Positions 29,012 to 39,480 of a stretch of 64,000 nucleotides of DNA are shown here, piece after piece. The stretch's first letter is position 1. Each line of letters starts with the position of its first letter. The position numbers and the translations under genes are program-made. The notes under the pieces were generated by a model, which was not told where the DNA came from, did no database searches, and saw nothing but the letters and a program-made list of their open reading frames with translations. Location: NCBI GenBank assembly GCA_907163375.1, contig CAJQUW010013656.1, positions 117,264 through 181,263 of the forward strand. The letters are read 5' to 3'. Source of the stretch: Prostheceraeus crozeri (Eukaryota > Platyhelminthes > Polycladida > Euryleptidae).

Positions 29012-32000
29012 AGTAGTAATCCCCTGACAAAATCAAGTGTAAAATGAGGAGCAATGCTGACTCAGCCACCCCCCTTCTGGAAAGAAGGACGAGAGGTGAC
29101 GGAGGTGGCCAAGGATGTGATGGAAGGATGGGTCCGAGAGGAAGAAACTGGTCCCTACCCCCCCTCTGGAAGGAAGGAAGGAGTTTTCCAGCAAGGGGTG
29201 GGAAGGGAGAAGGGTAGGAATGTGGGAAGGATAGAGTGAGAAAATGTGGGTTTTGGTGGTTTTTGGGATGAGAAAAGTCGTTTTTCGTCATGAAAAAGGG
29301 TTCGGATATGAAATTGGAGTTCAGATTCAGAGTCTACGTGAAATTTTGGGTGGGGAAGGAAGGCAGGGAGGAGTTTTCCTGAGAACGCAAGGGGTAGAAC
29401 GGCTTGGTTGGAAAAAGTCAGCTTTTGGATGTTTTGGGATGATAAAGTCCATTTTTCGGCATGAAGGAGGCCTCGGATGGGAAAACATAGGCCAGATTCG
29501 GAATCTACGTGAAATTTTGGGTTAGGAAGGATGTTTCTAGCGAAATCGGAGAGAAACAATTTCGAGGACGTCCCCCCCACCTCCCGTCAAACTTCCAACT
29601 TTGGTTCTAGAGATCGTAGAAAGTCGTGTGATAGCTCATTTGAAAGCTAAGAGTGAGAAAAATGCAGTGGAAAGCTCAGTTTGGTCCTATTTTCCTGGGT
29701 TTAGGGAGGAAAATGGCAGGAAAACGTCAGAGTTGGAAAAGTCAGGTTTTGGATGTTTTGGGATGAGAAAAGTCGTTTTTCGACATGAAGGAGGGCTCGG
29801 ATGGGAAAACGGAGTGCAAATTCGGAAGTTTTGGCCAATTTTGGTTCTGGGAACTTCTTTCCAGCTCAATCGGAGAGAAAAAGTTCTGACCCCCCCCCTC
29901 TCGGCAGCGATCTTCCAACTTTGGTTCTAGAGATCGTAGAAAGTCGTGTGATAGCTCATTTGAAAGCTAAGAATGAGAAAAATGCAGTGGAAAGCTCAGT
30001 TTGGTCCTATTTTCCTTGGTTTAGGGAGGAAAATGGCAGGAAAACGTCAGAGTTGGAAAAGTCAGGTTTTGGATGTTTTGGGATGAGAAAAGTCGTTTTT
30101 CGACAGGAAGGAGGCCTCGGATGGGAAAACGGAGGGCAGATTCGCAGTGTACATGAAATTTTAGGTTAGGAAGGATGTTTCCAGCGAAATCGGAGAGAAA
30201 AAGTATTGAGGACGTCCCCCCCTCGGCAGCGCTCTTCCAACTTTGGTTGTAGAGATTGTAGAAAGTCGTGTGATAGCTCGTTTGAAAGCTGAGAGTGAGA
30301 AAAATTCAGTGGAAGAAACGGCTTGTTCCTATCTGCCTTCGTATAGATGTGAGACGCCATTGAAAATTTGGGACATTGGTGAAAAAACGACAGAGTTAGA
30401 ATTTTTTTTGAAAATGGCTCTAGCGGGTGAACCAAGCCTCGGACGGGAAAACAGAGATCAGATTTGGAATCAGTGTGCCATTCTGCATCTAGAGGGTGAG
30501 TTTCAAGTAAATCGGAGAGAAAAAGTTGAAAAGTTGGATCTCCACATGAGATTTTTTCCTGAAAATGTTAAATTGTGGCCACCTTTGGCGGTCAATAGCG
30601 GAGGATTGGAAGTGAATGAAGAGCTCGGGTTTCTTTTAGGGGCAAGACCGCACTTTGTTCTCTAGGATCCTATCTTTTCAGATCTGTGGAAGGTTTCGTT
30701 TCCAAATGAGAGCCTGTTGAAAATCGAGTTTTTGCGCATTTTCCAAGCAAGATTTTGGAACTTTTTGAAAAAACGACAGAGTTTTTTCAGCTCATCGTAG
30801 AGAGTTGAGGGATGTCTTAAATGAAAGGGGAGAGCGAGAAAACATGGCTATCAAAATTGGAAGTCAATCGGAGCACTAGAACCGGAGATAGACGGGTTTA
30901 AAGTTTTTAGATGTTGGATCTTACGTCATCAGCTGATCGCCACAAACTATATAAGTGGAAACTCTGCTTGTGGAAATCAGTTCTCCTCCCGACTGGGTTG
31001 GGGTAGGTGAACTCCGGAGCTCTGATGGTAGCATTGGAAATCTCAAAAACCGAGTTTCAGGTAGAAACCGACTTAGAAAATTTCATTGCTGATATCAGCT
31101 AAGGCGTCAGGCTTAAAGGTTCGCCAGGAGATGGCCTTCGTCTCCAGGCCATAAAAGACTCCAAAACTTTAAAGGCTTGTAACTTTAAAACTTTAATTTG
31201 TAATGATGTCTGAGCCAGTCTTTACATTATACAAGCAGCTTTTCACTGAAAGCGAGCAAGACACGGAGAGTTTTGCTGTAATATTCCACTAACAGGGTGT
31301 TCCTTCGGGACGGCGGATGATGCCGTAGAGATAAGTGTGGCAAGGGAGTATGTCATATTTTAGACCGAAACCGCTGGGGCAACTCATGTTGGGCATTTGA
31401 CACAGTTCTCAACGTAGCACTTTGAACGCCAATCGGTTGAGTCTTAGCTATCTTGTCATGGGCGGCATCTAAACATCTCCATTGCAAAACGCTTGTGAAT
31501 CACGGCTTGCTATCAAGCTGATCAAAGCAACGACTTGGGATGTTTCCTCTTGTAAATAACTCCACCGGTTTTCATGTCTGGCTATCAAGTCATTGACGGT
31601 GCAAGTCACGGAGATTTTCGGTGTCATACTTCCTGTTTGTGGGCGTTCTTTGGAGACAGCGGTGAAGTCCGTAGCGATGAGTACTGTATATAAGTGGAAA
31701 CTCTGCTTGTGGAAATCAGTTCTCCTCCCGACTGGGTTGGGGTAGGTGAACTCCGGAGCTCTGATGGTAGCATTGGAAATCTCAAAAACCGAGTTTCAGG
31801 TAGAAACCGACTTAGAAAATTTCATTGCTGATATCAGCTAAGGCGTCAGGCTTAAAGGTTCGCCAGGAGATGGCCTTCGTCTCCAGGCCATAAAAGACTC
31901 CAAAACTTTAAAGGCTTGTAACTTTAAAACTTTAATTTGTAATGATGTCTGAGCCAGTCTTTACATTATACAAGCAGCTTTTCACTGAAAGCGAGCAAGA

Positions 32001-32313
32001 CACGGAGAGTTTTGCTGTAATATTCCACTAACAGGGTGTTCCTTCGGGACGGCGGATGATGCCGTAGAGATAAGTGTGGCAAGGGAGTATGTCATATTTT
32101 AGACCGAAACCGCTGGGGCAACTCATGTTGGGCATTTGACACAGTTCTCAACGTAGCACTTTGAACGCCAATCGGTTGAGTCTTAGCTATCTTGTCATGG
32201 GCGGCATCTAAACATCTCCATTGCAAAACGCTTGTGAATCACGGCTTGCTATCAAGCTGATCAAAGCAACGACTTGGGATGTTTCCTCTTGTAAATAACT
32301 CCACCGGTTTTCA
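29012..32313 (+). repeat. Left TIR of Polinton no. 2
   Basis: Inverse of about 45,437-48,802. From the tip inward: a 90-bp tip, degenerate ~300-bp units (29,240-29,580), three tandem ~321-bp units starting near 29,586, 29,907 and 30,233, a link region, a TATA-type promoter module (30,921-30,955) and a ~737-bp segment duplicated in tandem (30,948-31,684 and 31,687-32,425). Runs of 7-9 C mark the unit joints. The right TIR has one more 321-bp unit and some other length differences. Confidence 0.88.
30921..30955 (+). promoter_or_regulatory. TIR promoter module: ATF/CRE-like site, E-box, TATA
   Basis: TTACGTCA, CAGCTG and TATATAAG within 35 bp, followed by a CTCCTCCCGACTGGG leader. The same set is at 46,577-46,611 (inverse) in the right TIR and at 62,124-62,158 in Polinton no. 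3. A second TATATAAG at 31,687 lacks the upstream boxes. It is oriented inward, so it could drive transcription into the element. Inference from motifs only. Confidence 0.6.
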
Positions 32314-33729
32314 TGTCTGGCTATCAAGTCATTGACGGTGCAAGTCACGGAGATTTTCGGTGTCATACTTCCTGTTTGTGGGCGTTCTTTGGAGACAGCG
32401 GTGAAGTCCGTAGCGATGAGTACTGCACGGGACGTTGGCAATTGTAATCCTTCTGAAACCTCTCTGTGTCATGTTTCCAAGTGGTTGCCTTTCGTCTCAA
32501 CGTTGTACTCTGACCGCCAGGGCGACATTTAGCTATCTGCCACAGGTTACCTCATAAAATTTCCATTGCACTTGTCTCCCGATAGTTGGCCAACCATGCG
32601 AGAATGAACCATAAGTTTTTTTAAGAACTGTCTCTATCACGGAGACGAAATGATGAAGGGATGAGACGGGAGGCCACCCTTGCACCACATGCAACCACAA
32701 GCTCATTTCTCTCTTCGCTAGTGAACAAGCTCTTGTGAACGTAGTCAGAAAGTGTATCATGGTTTGCAAAAGCAAAGTTTAGTGTAGTCAAATAGTTTTA
32801 CTGTGACACACGTTTGTGAAAGTAAAGTTTGATCATCGAAGTTTTATTCGTGAGTGTCGTCAGAAAGTGTATCATGATGTTTTATGAAACACAAGTTTCT
32901 GAAATGATAATGTAGTCTGAAAGTAAATGAAACACATCACAAGTCCTAAAGTTCGCCATCCAGGACTCAGCTTTCCTACGACAAGATATAAGGAGGCAGC
33001 ACTTTATAGAAATTCACTTTTCACTGAGCATTGTTACAGTGTAGTGATCCTGCATCATGAGTGAGACAGAAGCTGAATGAATGATTCATCAAAAGAAAGA
33101 AAAGAACACAATCATGGAGTTGTCAGAAAGGTACTACTCCATGGCAATCAAGACAGGTGATCCAAGGAAGATTGCCGATTGTCTAGAAACGATTGACTAT
33201 GTGAAGAAAGCAACAATAGTTAGTCATCAAAGACAATCCAACATGCTAAAAGAGGGAAGATGGTTTGGACCTAATACATAAATATGAGTGAAGAGCATCC
33301 TTTCTTTAAAACATGAAGACATACACACTGCTTCATTGCCTTTTTCCGTGAATGATCCATGAGCCTTTACGAGGCTACCCATAATGAGGCCTGAAAGTCA
33401 TTTGCTTTCATGACGGTTCCAAGCCCGTATAACTCAGAGGATGGGTGAAAAATTGATGAAATGAAAGTAAAGTTTATCATATTGTTCAAACGTTTTACTG
33501 CAACACAGGTTGATGTATAGTTAGAAAGTTTGATCATGACGTTTTATGAAACACAAGTGTCATAAAATGTAAGCGTTAGTTTAGTCAAATAGTTTTTGCC
33601 ACAATTTATGTTTGTGAAAGTAAAGTATTAGATTACACAGAGTCATCAATACTGTCAAAGGTGTACAAGTCATATCAAGCATATTCAACTGAGTGTCCAT
33701 TCCTGACACTCATCATCATTTGAAATTAT
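32314..33729. other. Left inner region of Polinton no. 2 with minisatellite-like repeats and a small ORF
   Basis: 32,420-33,000 matches 63,390-64,000 of Polinton no. 3, so it is a conserved part of the family. Repeated words of the type GTCAGAAAGTGTATCATG and TTTGTGAAAGTAAAGTTTGA recur at 32,740-32,940 and 33,470-33,620. A TATA-like GATATAAGG at 32,983 precedes a 66-codon frame (33,081-33,281) beginning MIHQKKEKNTIMELSERYYS; no function is recognised. Confidence 0.55.
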
Positions 33730-34245
33730 ATGAAGATGAAAAATTGCATTCGTTTCCCAACTTCATGGTTTGTAGCAAGAGAGCTTGGTTATTCGTTGAA
33801 GGCTATTGAAAGTGTAACAAATGTAAATGAAAATATTAAAGCTGGCGCTTTAGTTGAAAGACTAATGGATCTAGATGAGCATGCTATGAATCATCATTTG
33901 GATCGAAGATGGATAGAGGATTTTTCCATACTGCAATGTAATGACAGTGAAAATAGGAGGATGAAATTGGTGCGATCTGGAGTGAAAAAGAAAAAAGTGA
34001 CATTTGCAACTGATTTGTCAAGTAGCTCTCCCAATAAAAGTGACTTTAGAAAGAAATTGGAAGAAGAGACGTTTAAATTATTATGTGAACGGAACTGTGT
34101 TGAGTGTTTTAAAAGGGAACGGTCCCTTCTCTTTTTACCATGTTGTCATTCTTTTATGTGTTCTACGTGCTATGTACCTTTGGAAACTATGTTGTGTCCC
34201 ATCTGTGATCAAGAAATTATTTCAACAGTCAATGTATATAATTGA
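33730..34245 (+). CDS. IAP-like UBA + RING protein carried by Polinton no. 2
   Basis: 171 residues. Residues ~10-50 (SWFVARELGYSLKAIESVTN ... ALVERLMDLDE) resemble the UBA domain of inhibitor-of-apoptosis proteins. The C-terminus is a RING-HC: CVEC, then FLPCCHSFMCSTC, then CPIC, ending ISTVNVYN, the wording and position of the IAP RING (C-x2-C, C-x-H-x3-C-x2-C, C-x2-C). A basic Ser/Lys linker joins them. No BIR domain is present. IAP RINGs are ubiquitin ligases that restrain cell death; a similar role here is inference. First gene after the left TIR. Confidence 0.75.
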   Translation: MKMKNCIRFPTSWFVARELGYSLKAIESVTNVNENIKAGALVERLMDLDEHAMNHHLDRRWIEDFSILQCNDSENRRMKLVRSGVKKKKVTFATDLSSSSPNKSDFRKKLEEETFKLLCERNCVECFKRERSLLFLPCCHSFMCSTCYVPLETMLCPICDQEIISTVNVYN

Positions 34246-34515
34246 TTTTGATGCAATCCTTGTCGATTTTAGAACAGTCGTCTATGAGCATGACACCACT
34301 GTATCACCGTCTCATTGAAAAGAGAAAGCATTATTATAAAAGGCAGTGGATTCTTGTGTTGGAAAAACTATTATCGTCCAGTGATTGTAGAGAGATGATA
34401 CATCGTTTGAGTAATGCTATCATCATTCACGCAAAATGTGAAGATGTTGACTATATGCTATCTTATAATTTTAAACCAAATCAGTTTACGAATACACTTT
34501 CATCACTGTTACATC

Positions 34516-35004
34516 ATGGTCTTCTTTCATTACCTTGCTTGGAGTTATGTATTCTACACGTTGCTTATGGGAAGCCTTTTCCACTTAAGCACAATTCATG
34601 CAAAGGCATTAAACTTTACAAGCATCGTCGTACTAACAGATTGTTCATGTCTGGCTCATAACATATCAGCAAACGACACAGCTGAACTGTTTCCATTGAA
34701 CTATAGTACCTCACTGAATGATACATTACAGCTACCCACACATGTATCTGCTTCTGACTATCCTACTGGTACTGTGGCTGTTCTCAGTGTATTGCTTTTT
34801 ACTAGTGCTGTACTCAATGTCTTCCTCTATTTCATTGCGTTTACGACGGTGATGTTTCGACGCTGCTGTCGTGTTCAAGCAAAGAACACTCTAACATCCA
34901 CCTGTAAAAAATGGCTAGACGTCGTTCATCTCACCGTTCGCGCAGACAAAAGTGTCAATCAAATGCAAACAAAAAATTCTGTCTCACTCTTCGTCGCTTA
35001 TTAA
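34516..35004 (+). CDS. Small membrane glycoprotein candidate (Polinton no. 2)
   Basis: From Met at 34,516, about 162 residues. There is a hydrophobic signal-like start (MVFFHYLAWSYVFYTLLMGS), then an ectodomain with about five N-glycosylation sequons (NFT, NIS, NDT, NYS, NDT) and a few Cys, a hydrophobic membrane segment (VLLFTSAVLNVFLYFIAFTT) and a basic tail (FRRCCRVQAK). It overlaps a second frame at 34,242-34,661 and the start of the basic gene at 34,911. It looks like a type I surface protein. I match it to no known envelope family. Confidence 0.5.
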   Translation: MVFFHYLAWSYVFYTLLMGSLFHLSTIHAKALNFTSIVVLTDCSCLAHNISANDTAELFPLNYSTSLNDTLQLPTHVSASDYPTGTVAVLSVLLFTSAVLNVFLYFIAFTTVMFRRCCRVQAKNTLTSTCKKWLDVVHLTVRADKSVNQMQTKNSVSLFVAY

Positions 35005-35312
35005 AATTAAAATCATCTCATCGATGTGAGGCAATGAAGCTGGCAAACAATGCCTTCATTCGTAAAATGTGCGCGGAAATACGAAAAGTACGTTATATGA
35101 CATTAAGTAGCAAAAAGGCCAATGCAATTACCAGACATGGTAAAGTTCTTCGCACCTTGAGCAATCCAAAAACATCAATTCCTACAAAGCGCAAACTATT
35201 ATCACAGTGCGGTGACTTCTTACCACTTTTAGCGCCTATCATCATGGCAGCTGCCGGTCCTGCTTTGGGAGGATTAGCTGGTGCTCTCGCGAATAAAGCC
35301 ATTAATGGATAG
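34911..35312 (+). CDS. Basic protein with hydrophobic C-terminus (Polinton conserved gene)
   Basis: 133 residues. A very basic N-terminus (MARRRSSHRSRRQK), a charged helical body and a C-terminal Gly/Ala hydrophobic segment (PLLAPIIMAAAGPALGGLAG). This pattern recurs in a small gene next to the packaging ATPase in other Polintons. It might be a DNA-binding core or membrane-active minor virion protein; that is inference. Ends 40 bp before the ATPase. Confidence 0.65.
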   Translation: MARRRSSHRSRRQKCQSNANKKFCLTLRRLLKLKSSHRCEAMKLANNAFIRKMCAEIRKVRYMTLSSKKANAITRHGKVLRTLSNPKTSIPTKRKLLSQCGDFLPLLAPIIMAAAGPALGGLAGALANKAING

Positions 35313-35351
35313 ATACTAAGTTAAATGGTATGACTTTTCATCAAAATCAAC

Positions 35352-35972
35352 ATGGATTTCCGTTTACGCTGTAATCGCACTATGTGTATCGTAGGACCCT
35401 CTCATAGTGGGAAGACACATTTAACACTGCAATTGTTGGAGCGTCGTAATGAGATTTTTGACTGCATACCGAATCGCGTTGTTTGGTGCTATGGAATTTA
35501 TCAACATAACTTACATCGTGAATTGGTTGGTAAGGGTTACTTGGTTCAACCGGGGATTATCAGCACTGCTGATATTCAACCCTATGATATTATCATTCTT
35601 GATGATTTACTTAATGAGAGTAAGAACTCACAAGAAGTAACTGCTATGTTTACCAAGGCTGCTCATCACAAACCATGCTTTATCATTTTTATTATGCAAA
35701 ATCTTTTTCCAAGCGGAAAGGAAGCACAGACTCGAAGTCTAAACACGCATTACTACATCATCTTTAAAAATCCTCGCGATAAAAGTCAAGTTGAATTCCT
35801 ATCTCGACAAGTTCTTCCTCGCAAGTCAAAAGCTTTGATTGAAGTTTTTGAGGCTGCTACGGAAAAACCCTATAATTATTTATTTTTGGACTTTACCCAG
35901 GAGTGTCCTCAGGATTATCGCTTACACAGTCATCTCTTTGAGAAACCCATGATCATATATAAATTGTTATGA
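35352..35972 (+). CDS. FtsK/HerA-type packaging ATPase (Polinton)
   Basis: 206 residues, an open frame. Walker A is VGPSHSGKTHLTLQLL at about residue 13; Walker B is DIIILDDLLNE (~residue 80); the sensor-like region FIIFIMQNLFPSGKEAQTRS follows and FKNPRDKSQ is near residue 138. Length and motif order fit the Polinton/adintovirus packaging ATPase, which pumps genomic DNA into the capsid. It is followed at once by the PX-type gene. Confidence 0.93.
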   Translation: MDFRLRCNRTMCIVGPSHSGKTHLTLQLLERRNEIFDCIPNRVVWCYGIYQHNLHRELVGKGYLVQPGIISTADIQPYDIIILDDLLNESKNSQEVTAMFTKAAHHKPCFIIFIMQNLFPSGKEAQTRSLNTHYYIIFKNPRDKSQVEFLSRQVLPRKSKALIEVFEAATEKPYNYLFLDFTQECPQDYRLHSHLFEKPMIIYKLL

Positions 35973-36612
35973 GTGGTTTTCAACGCATGATTGCTATTCC
36001 ACAAGAAGAATATATACATCTGACTACAATGCAGAGTGTTCATCAACTTTGGGCAAATCAAATGTCACAACTTAATCAGCAATATGAACAAGAAGCTATA
36101 CAAAGTAAAATCCATATGATCGTTTGATAAAGCAGAGTCCTACTTTAGAAGAAATGAAACAACTGAAAGAAAAAATTCGCAATGATCTTTCGTTTGGTTC
36201 ACCCAAACCCTATCGCAATCGCGCACTGAGCTTATATCGAAGTCTCGAACCCAACTTGAAAATCACACAACGAGGTGAAGTGGTAGGTGATGATGGTGCA
36301 GTCATTAGGGACTCAAGAGTGGAAGATTTAATTAATCATGCTGTTCGTGATCGTCGTCGTCACTTTACACCTACAGGATGGGATTTCTTTTTAAAAAGTA
36401 TGAAGAAATTCAATGTTCTAAAGGCAATTCTTGGACGTGATACCTTGGAGGAAATGGAAAATGATTCTACACCTAGGAAGAGAAAGTTGCAAAGTGTAGA
36501 GAGACCTAAAAAGAGAATCAAGCAAACTTTGAAAACACCCGAGAAGTTGCCGAAGCGTATACCAAAACCTTCAACACGTTATCCATCATTTGATTTTATC
36601 ACAGACTTTTAA
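35969..36612 (+). pseudogene. Polinton 'PX-type' conserved gene, broken
   Basis: Begins MSGFQRMIAIPQEEY. Its body holds PKPYRNRALSLYRSLE and NHAVRDRRRHFTP, and the tail is Lys/Pro-rich (KRKLQ ... KKRIKQ). The same blocks occur in fossil no. 1. It overlaps the end of the ATPase by 4 bp (ATGA). The function is unknown to me; the basic tail could bind nucleic acid. Not intact. Confidence 0.75.
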
Positions 36613-36821
36613 TGAAGAAGCTATGTTGCATCCCATCTTCAGAGTTGCCAAACATTCATGTGACATTGAACTGCTTAAGTACATTTAAGTACATGTTGTA
36701 AAAGTGATTCATACAAGACGGCTGAAAAAGGAGCAAAAGCAGGTCTCAAACACAAACGGAAACCCTAGCGGAGAAAAAGACTGATACTTTGAGGCAAATA
36801 AACTATCTTTCTCAATAGACG

Positions 36822-37783
36822 ATGGATGAACATCTGAAATCAATTTACTATAACCCAAAGCATTATGCAGGTTATGCTTCAGTGAAAAAGTTGTCACAAG
36901 CAAGTGGTTATTCACAGAAACAAGTGAAGAGATGGTTAAAAGCTGAACCTGCATATACATTGCACACACAAGCTCGAAAATGTTATCCTACCCGTTCTTG
37001 TTTTCTCGTTATGTTTGGGTTCAACCACTCAAGACAAAGCGTGGTGAAGAAGTGGCCGAGGCTTTCCAAAATATTTTCAGTGAAGGACGCATTCCCACAC
37101 GTATTCAGACTGATCAAGGGAAAGAGTCTGAAAACAGACATGTGCGTGCTTTATTTCGCGAACACAACATTGAGCTGTTTAGTGTGAAAAGTGCATACAA
37201 GGCTGCAGTGGTCGAACGCTTTAATCGTACACTGAAAACTCGTCTATGGCGCTATTTCACTGCAAAAGTAACACAAAAGTGGACGGATGTATTACAAGAT
37301 ACTGTACACGCTTACAATCATTCTGTTCATCGTATGATTGGTCACAAACCTGCTGACATAACTTCAGACATGGTGGATACAATCCGTGAAATCAATGCTA
37401 AACGCAAGCAACCATCACAAGGTAAAGGTGACATTCAGGTTGGTGACGAAGTTCGCATTTCCAAGGTGAAAAGCGTGTTTGCGAAAGGATATCTTCCCAA
37501 TTGGACGGAAGAAATATTTACTGTCTCTGAGGTTAACAAGAAATTCAAGCCCACTACCTACAAGCTTCGTGATTATCATAGTGAAGAGATCGAAGGGAGT
37601 TTTTATCGTCATGAGATAACACCCATCACCAAAGAAGATGATGACTACATGGTTGAAAAGATACTTCGTCACCAAATGCGACAAGGGGAAAAGTGGAGCC
37701 TGGTGAAATGGGCTGGCTATTCAAATTCAATGAACAGTTGGATTCGTCATTCTGACCTTTGTCGTGTTAGTCAACGTTCCTAA
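36822..37783 (+). pseudogene. Polinton integrase with C-terminal chromodomain
   Basis: The N-terminal part (MDEHLKSIYYNPKHYAGYAS ... GYSQKQVKRWLKAE) is the usual Polinton integrase lead with a zinc/HTH-like region. The retroviral-type catalytic core follows (YVWVQPLKTKRGEEVAEAF, IQTDQGKESENR, SAYKAAVVERFNRTLKTRLW), then an SH3-like part (GDEVRISKVKSVFAKGYLPN) and a chromodomain (YMVEKILRHQ ... KWSLVKWAGYSNSMNSWI) that in related enzymes steers insertion to marked chromatin. Normal gene size and order. Broken. Confidence 0.92.
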
Positions 37784-37824
37784 GCAAAGTAATGAATTGT
37801 GTAAATATAAATAAATAAATACCT

Positions 37825-38214
37825 ATGGATCAAACTGCTACGTTTTATTCTGCTCCCTCCTATGCTGGTCATGGAGCTGGCTTTCCCGTTTATGCTGGAT
37901 CGAGACGTCAAAAAGGGGGTAGTGTATTGGGTGCTGTCAAAGGTATGATGCTCCCCACTATCGTATATGTGGGAAAATCAGCTTTAAAGGAAGCTGTAGG
38001 ATTAGCAACAGATGTAGCAAGTGATGCACTTTCAGGAAGATTGCCGATTCGTGAATCGCTAAAGCGTCATGGAATACAGCGTTTGAAGAATGTTGGTAAG
38101 GCTGGTATCAGATCTGTCATCAGTCATATCAATCCACTCTCTACTTCAGGCAAACGTAGGCGAAGAGCATCTCGTATACCTCCTAGCAAACGCAGACGAC
38201 GTGGACTGTTTTAA
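37825..38214 (+). CDS. Adenovirus pVI/pX-like basic protein (Polinton)
   Basis: 129 residues, open frame. A Tyr/Gly/Ser-rich start (MDQTATFYSAPSYAGHGAGF), a hydrophobic/amphipathic middle (GSVLGAVKGMMLPTIVYVGK ... GLATDVASDALSG) and a strongly basic tail (KRRRRASRIPPSKRRRRG). This layout is shared by small genes just upstream of the major capsid gene in Polintons and by adenoviral pVI/pX core proteins. AATAAA signals lie just upstream at 37,808-37,820. Ends 2 bp before the capsid gene. Confidence 0.75.
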   Translation: MDQTATFYSAPSYAGHGAGFPVYAGSRRQKGGSVLGAVKGMMLPTIVYVGKSALKEAVGLATDVASDALSGRLPIRESLKRHGIQRLKNVGKAGIRSVISHINPLSTSGKRRRRASRIPPSKRRRRGLF

Positions 38215-38216
38215 TT

Positions 38217-39480
38217 ATGGAATGTAAAACCTCATCCCTTTGCTTATTTGATAGAACACCTATACAGACGGATATCATTAGAAATTATGTATCCATTCGT
38301 TATCCACAGACAAGTATCGATTCCGGTAGTGTCATTGAGTTTTTAATACCAGGAAATGATGCTGAGTACATCGATGTAAATGACATCAATCTACATGTTA
38401 AGTTTAAGATAGTAAATAAGGACGGTACAAACATTGACGACAAGGATAAAGTAGCCGTGAATAACTTGGCAATAGCAACGCTCTTCAAGGATGTATCATT
38501 GACCATTGGTGAAACTCGGGTTGTAGGTGGTCAACACAGTTATCCCTATCTCGGTTATTTTTCAACAGTCATGCAGTTCCAGCCAGAAGCACAAAAGAGT
38601 CACGTGGCTGTTATGGGTTGGTGTAAAGATGAAGCTGGTAAATTTGATAAAGACAAAAATAAGGGATTTGTCAGTCGTGAAAAGTGGACTGCAGAAAGTA
38701 GGATGCGTGAATTATATGGTCCCCTATACTTGGACTTTTTCCGTCAATCACGTTTCTTAATGTGAAACGTAGACATGCGAGTTCATCTCTTGCCGAACGA
38801 TCCTAAATTTGTATTGAATACTTATGGAGCAAAGACTGAATTTAAGTTTGTGTTTGAAAGTGTTAGACTTTATGTGCGACGAATGACAGTGAATCCTTCG
38901 GTGATTAATGGTCACGAGATGGATTTGAAGAAGTATGATGCTCTTTATGATGTAAATCATACTGAGATCCATAGTTTCACCATTCCTCGTGCACAAAAGA
39001 GCTTTGTTAAAGATAGTTTGTTTCCTATAAAATCACCAAAAATGATCATTGTGGGATTGATTGCAAATGATGCATACAATGGTAATATATCGAAGAATCC
39101 CCTCAACTTTGAACACTTTGGTTTAAATCAAATCGGATTGTATTCCTGGTACTCCTTTTTGCCCAGACTTTGCTAATGGACATTATTCTCGCTCATATCA
39201 AAATACTATGGAGACCTTTAAATACTGGAATACTGATGACACCAATGGTTTGACCTATGATGAATTTGCTAATGGTTATACGCTTTATGCATTTGATTTG
39301 ACAACAAACAATTAAGTAGGTGTTTCGTATCGTCCGGACACTGCCACGAAGGGTCTTAAACTAGAATTCTTTTTTGAAAAAGATTTGACGAAAACAGTCA
39401 ATGTACTCATCTATGCTGTGTTCGATTCCACCATTCGAATTAACAGGCTACATGACGTTTCCGCTTCTTATACAAGTTAA
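38217..39480 (+). pseudogene. Polinton major capsid protein (double jelly roll)
   Basis: Opens MECKTSSLCLFDRTPIQTDI and proceeds through GSVIEFLIPGNDAEYIDVND, ATLFKDVSLTIGETRVVGGQ, HSYPYLGYFST, MRVHLLPNDPKFVLN and SPKMIIVGLIANDAYNGN. These are the blocks of the capsid family seen in invertebrate genomes under the C. elegans F54H12.2 name. The expected length (~420 residues) fits the span. Broken. It ends sharing bases with the protease start (TAATG at 39,478-39,482). Confidence 0.92.

Noticed and set aside
34242-34661. 139-codon frame overlapping the membrane glycoprotein
   Set aside because: No motif recognised; the other frame has signal, sequons and membrane segment, so this one is treated as a probable shadow, though it is not excluded.
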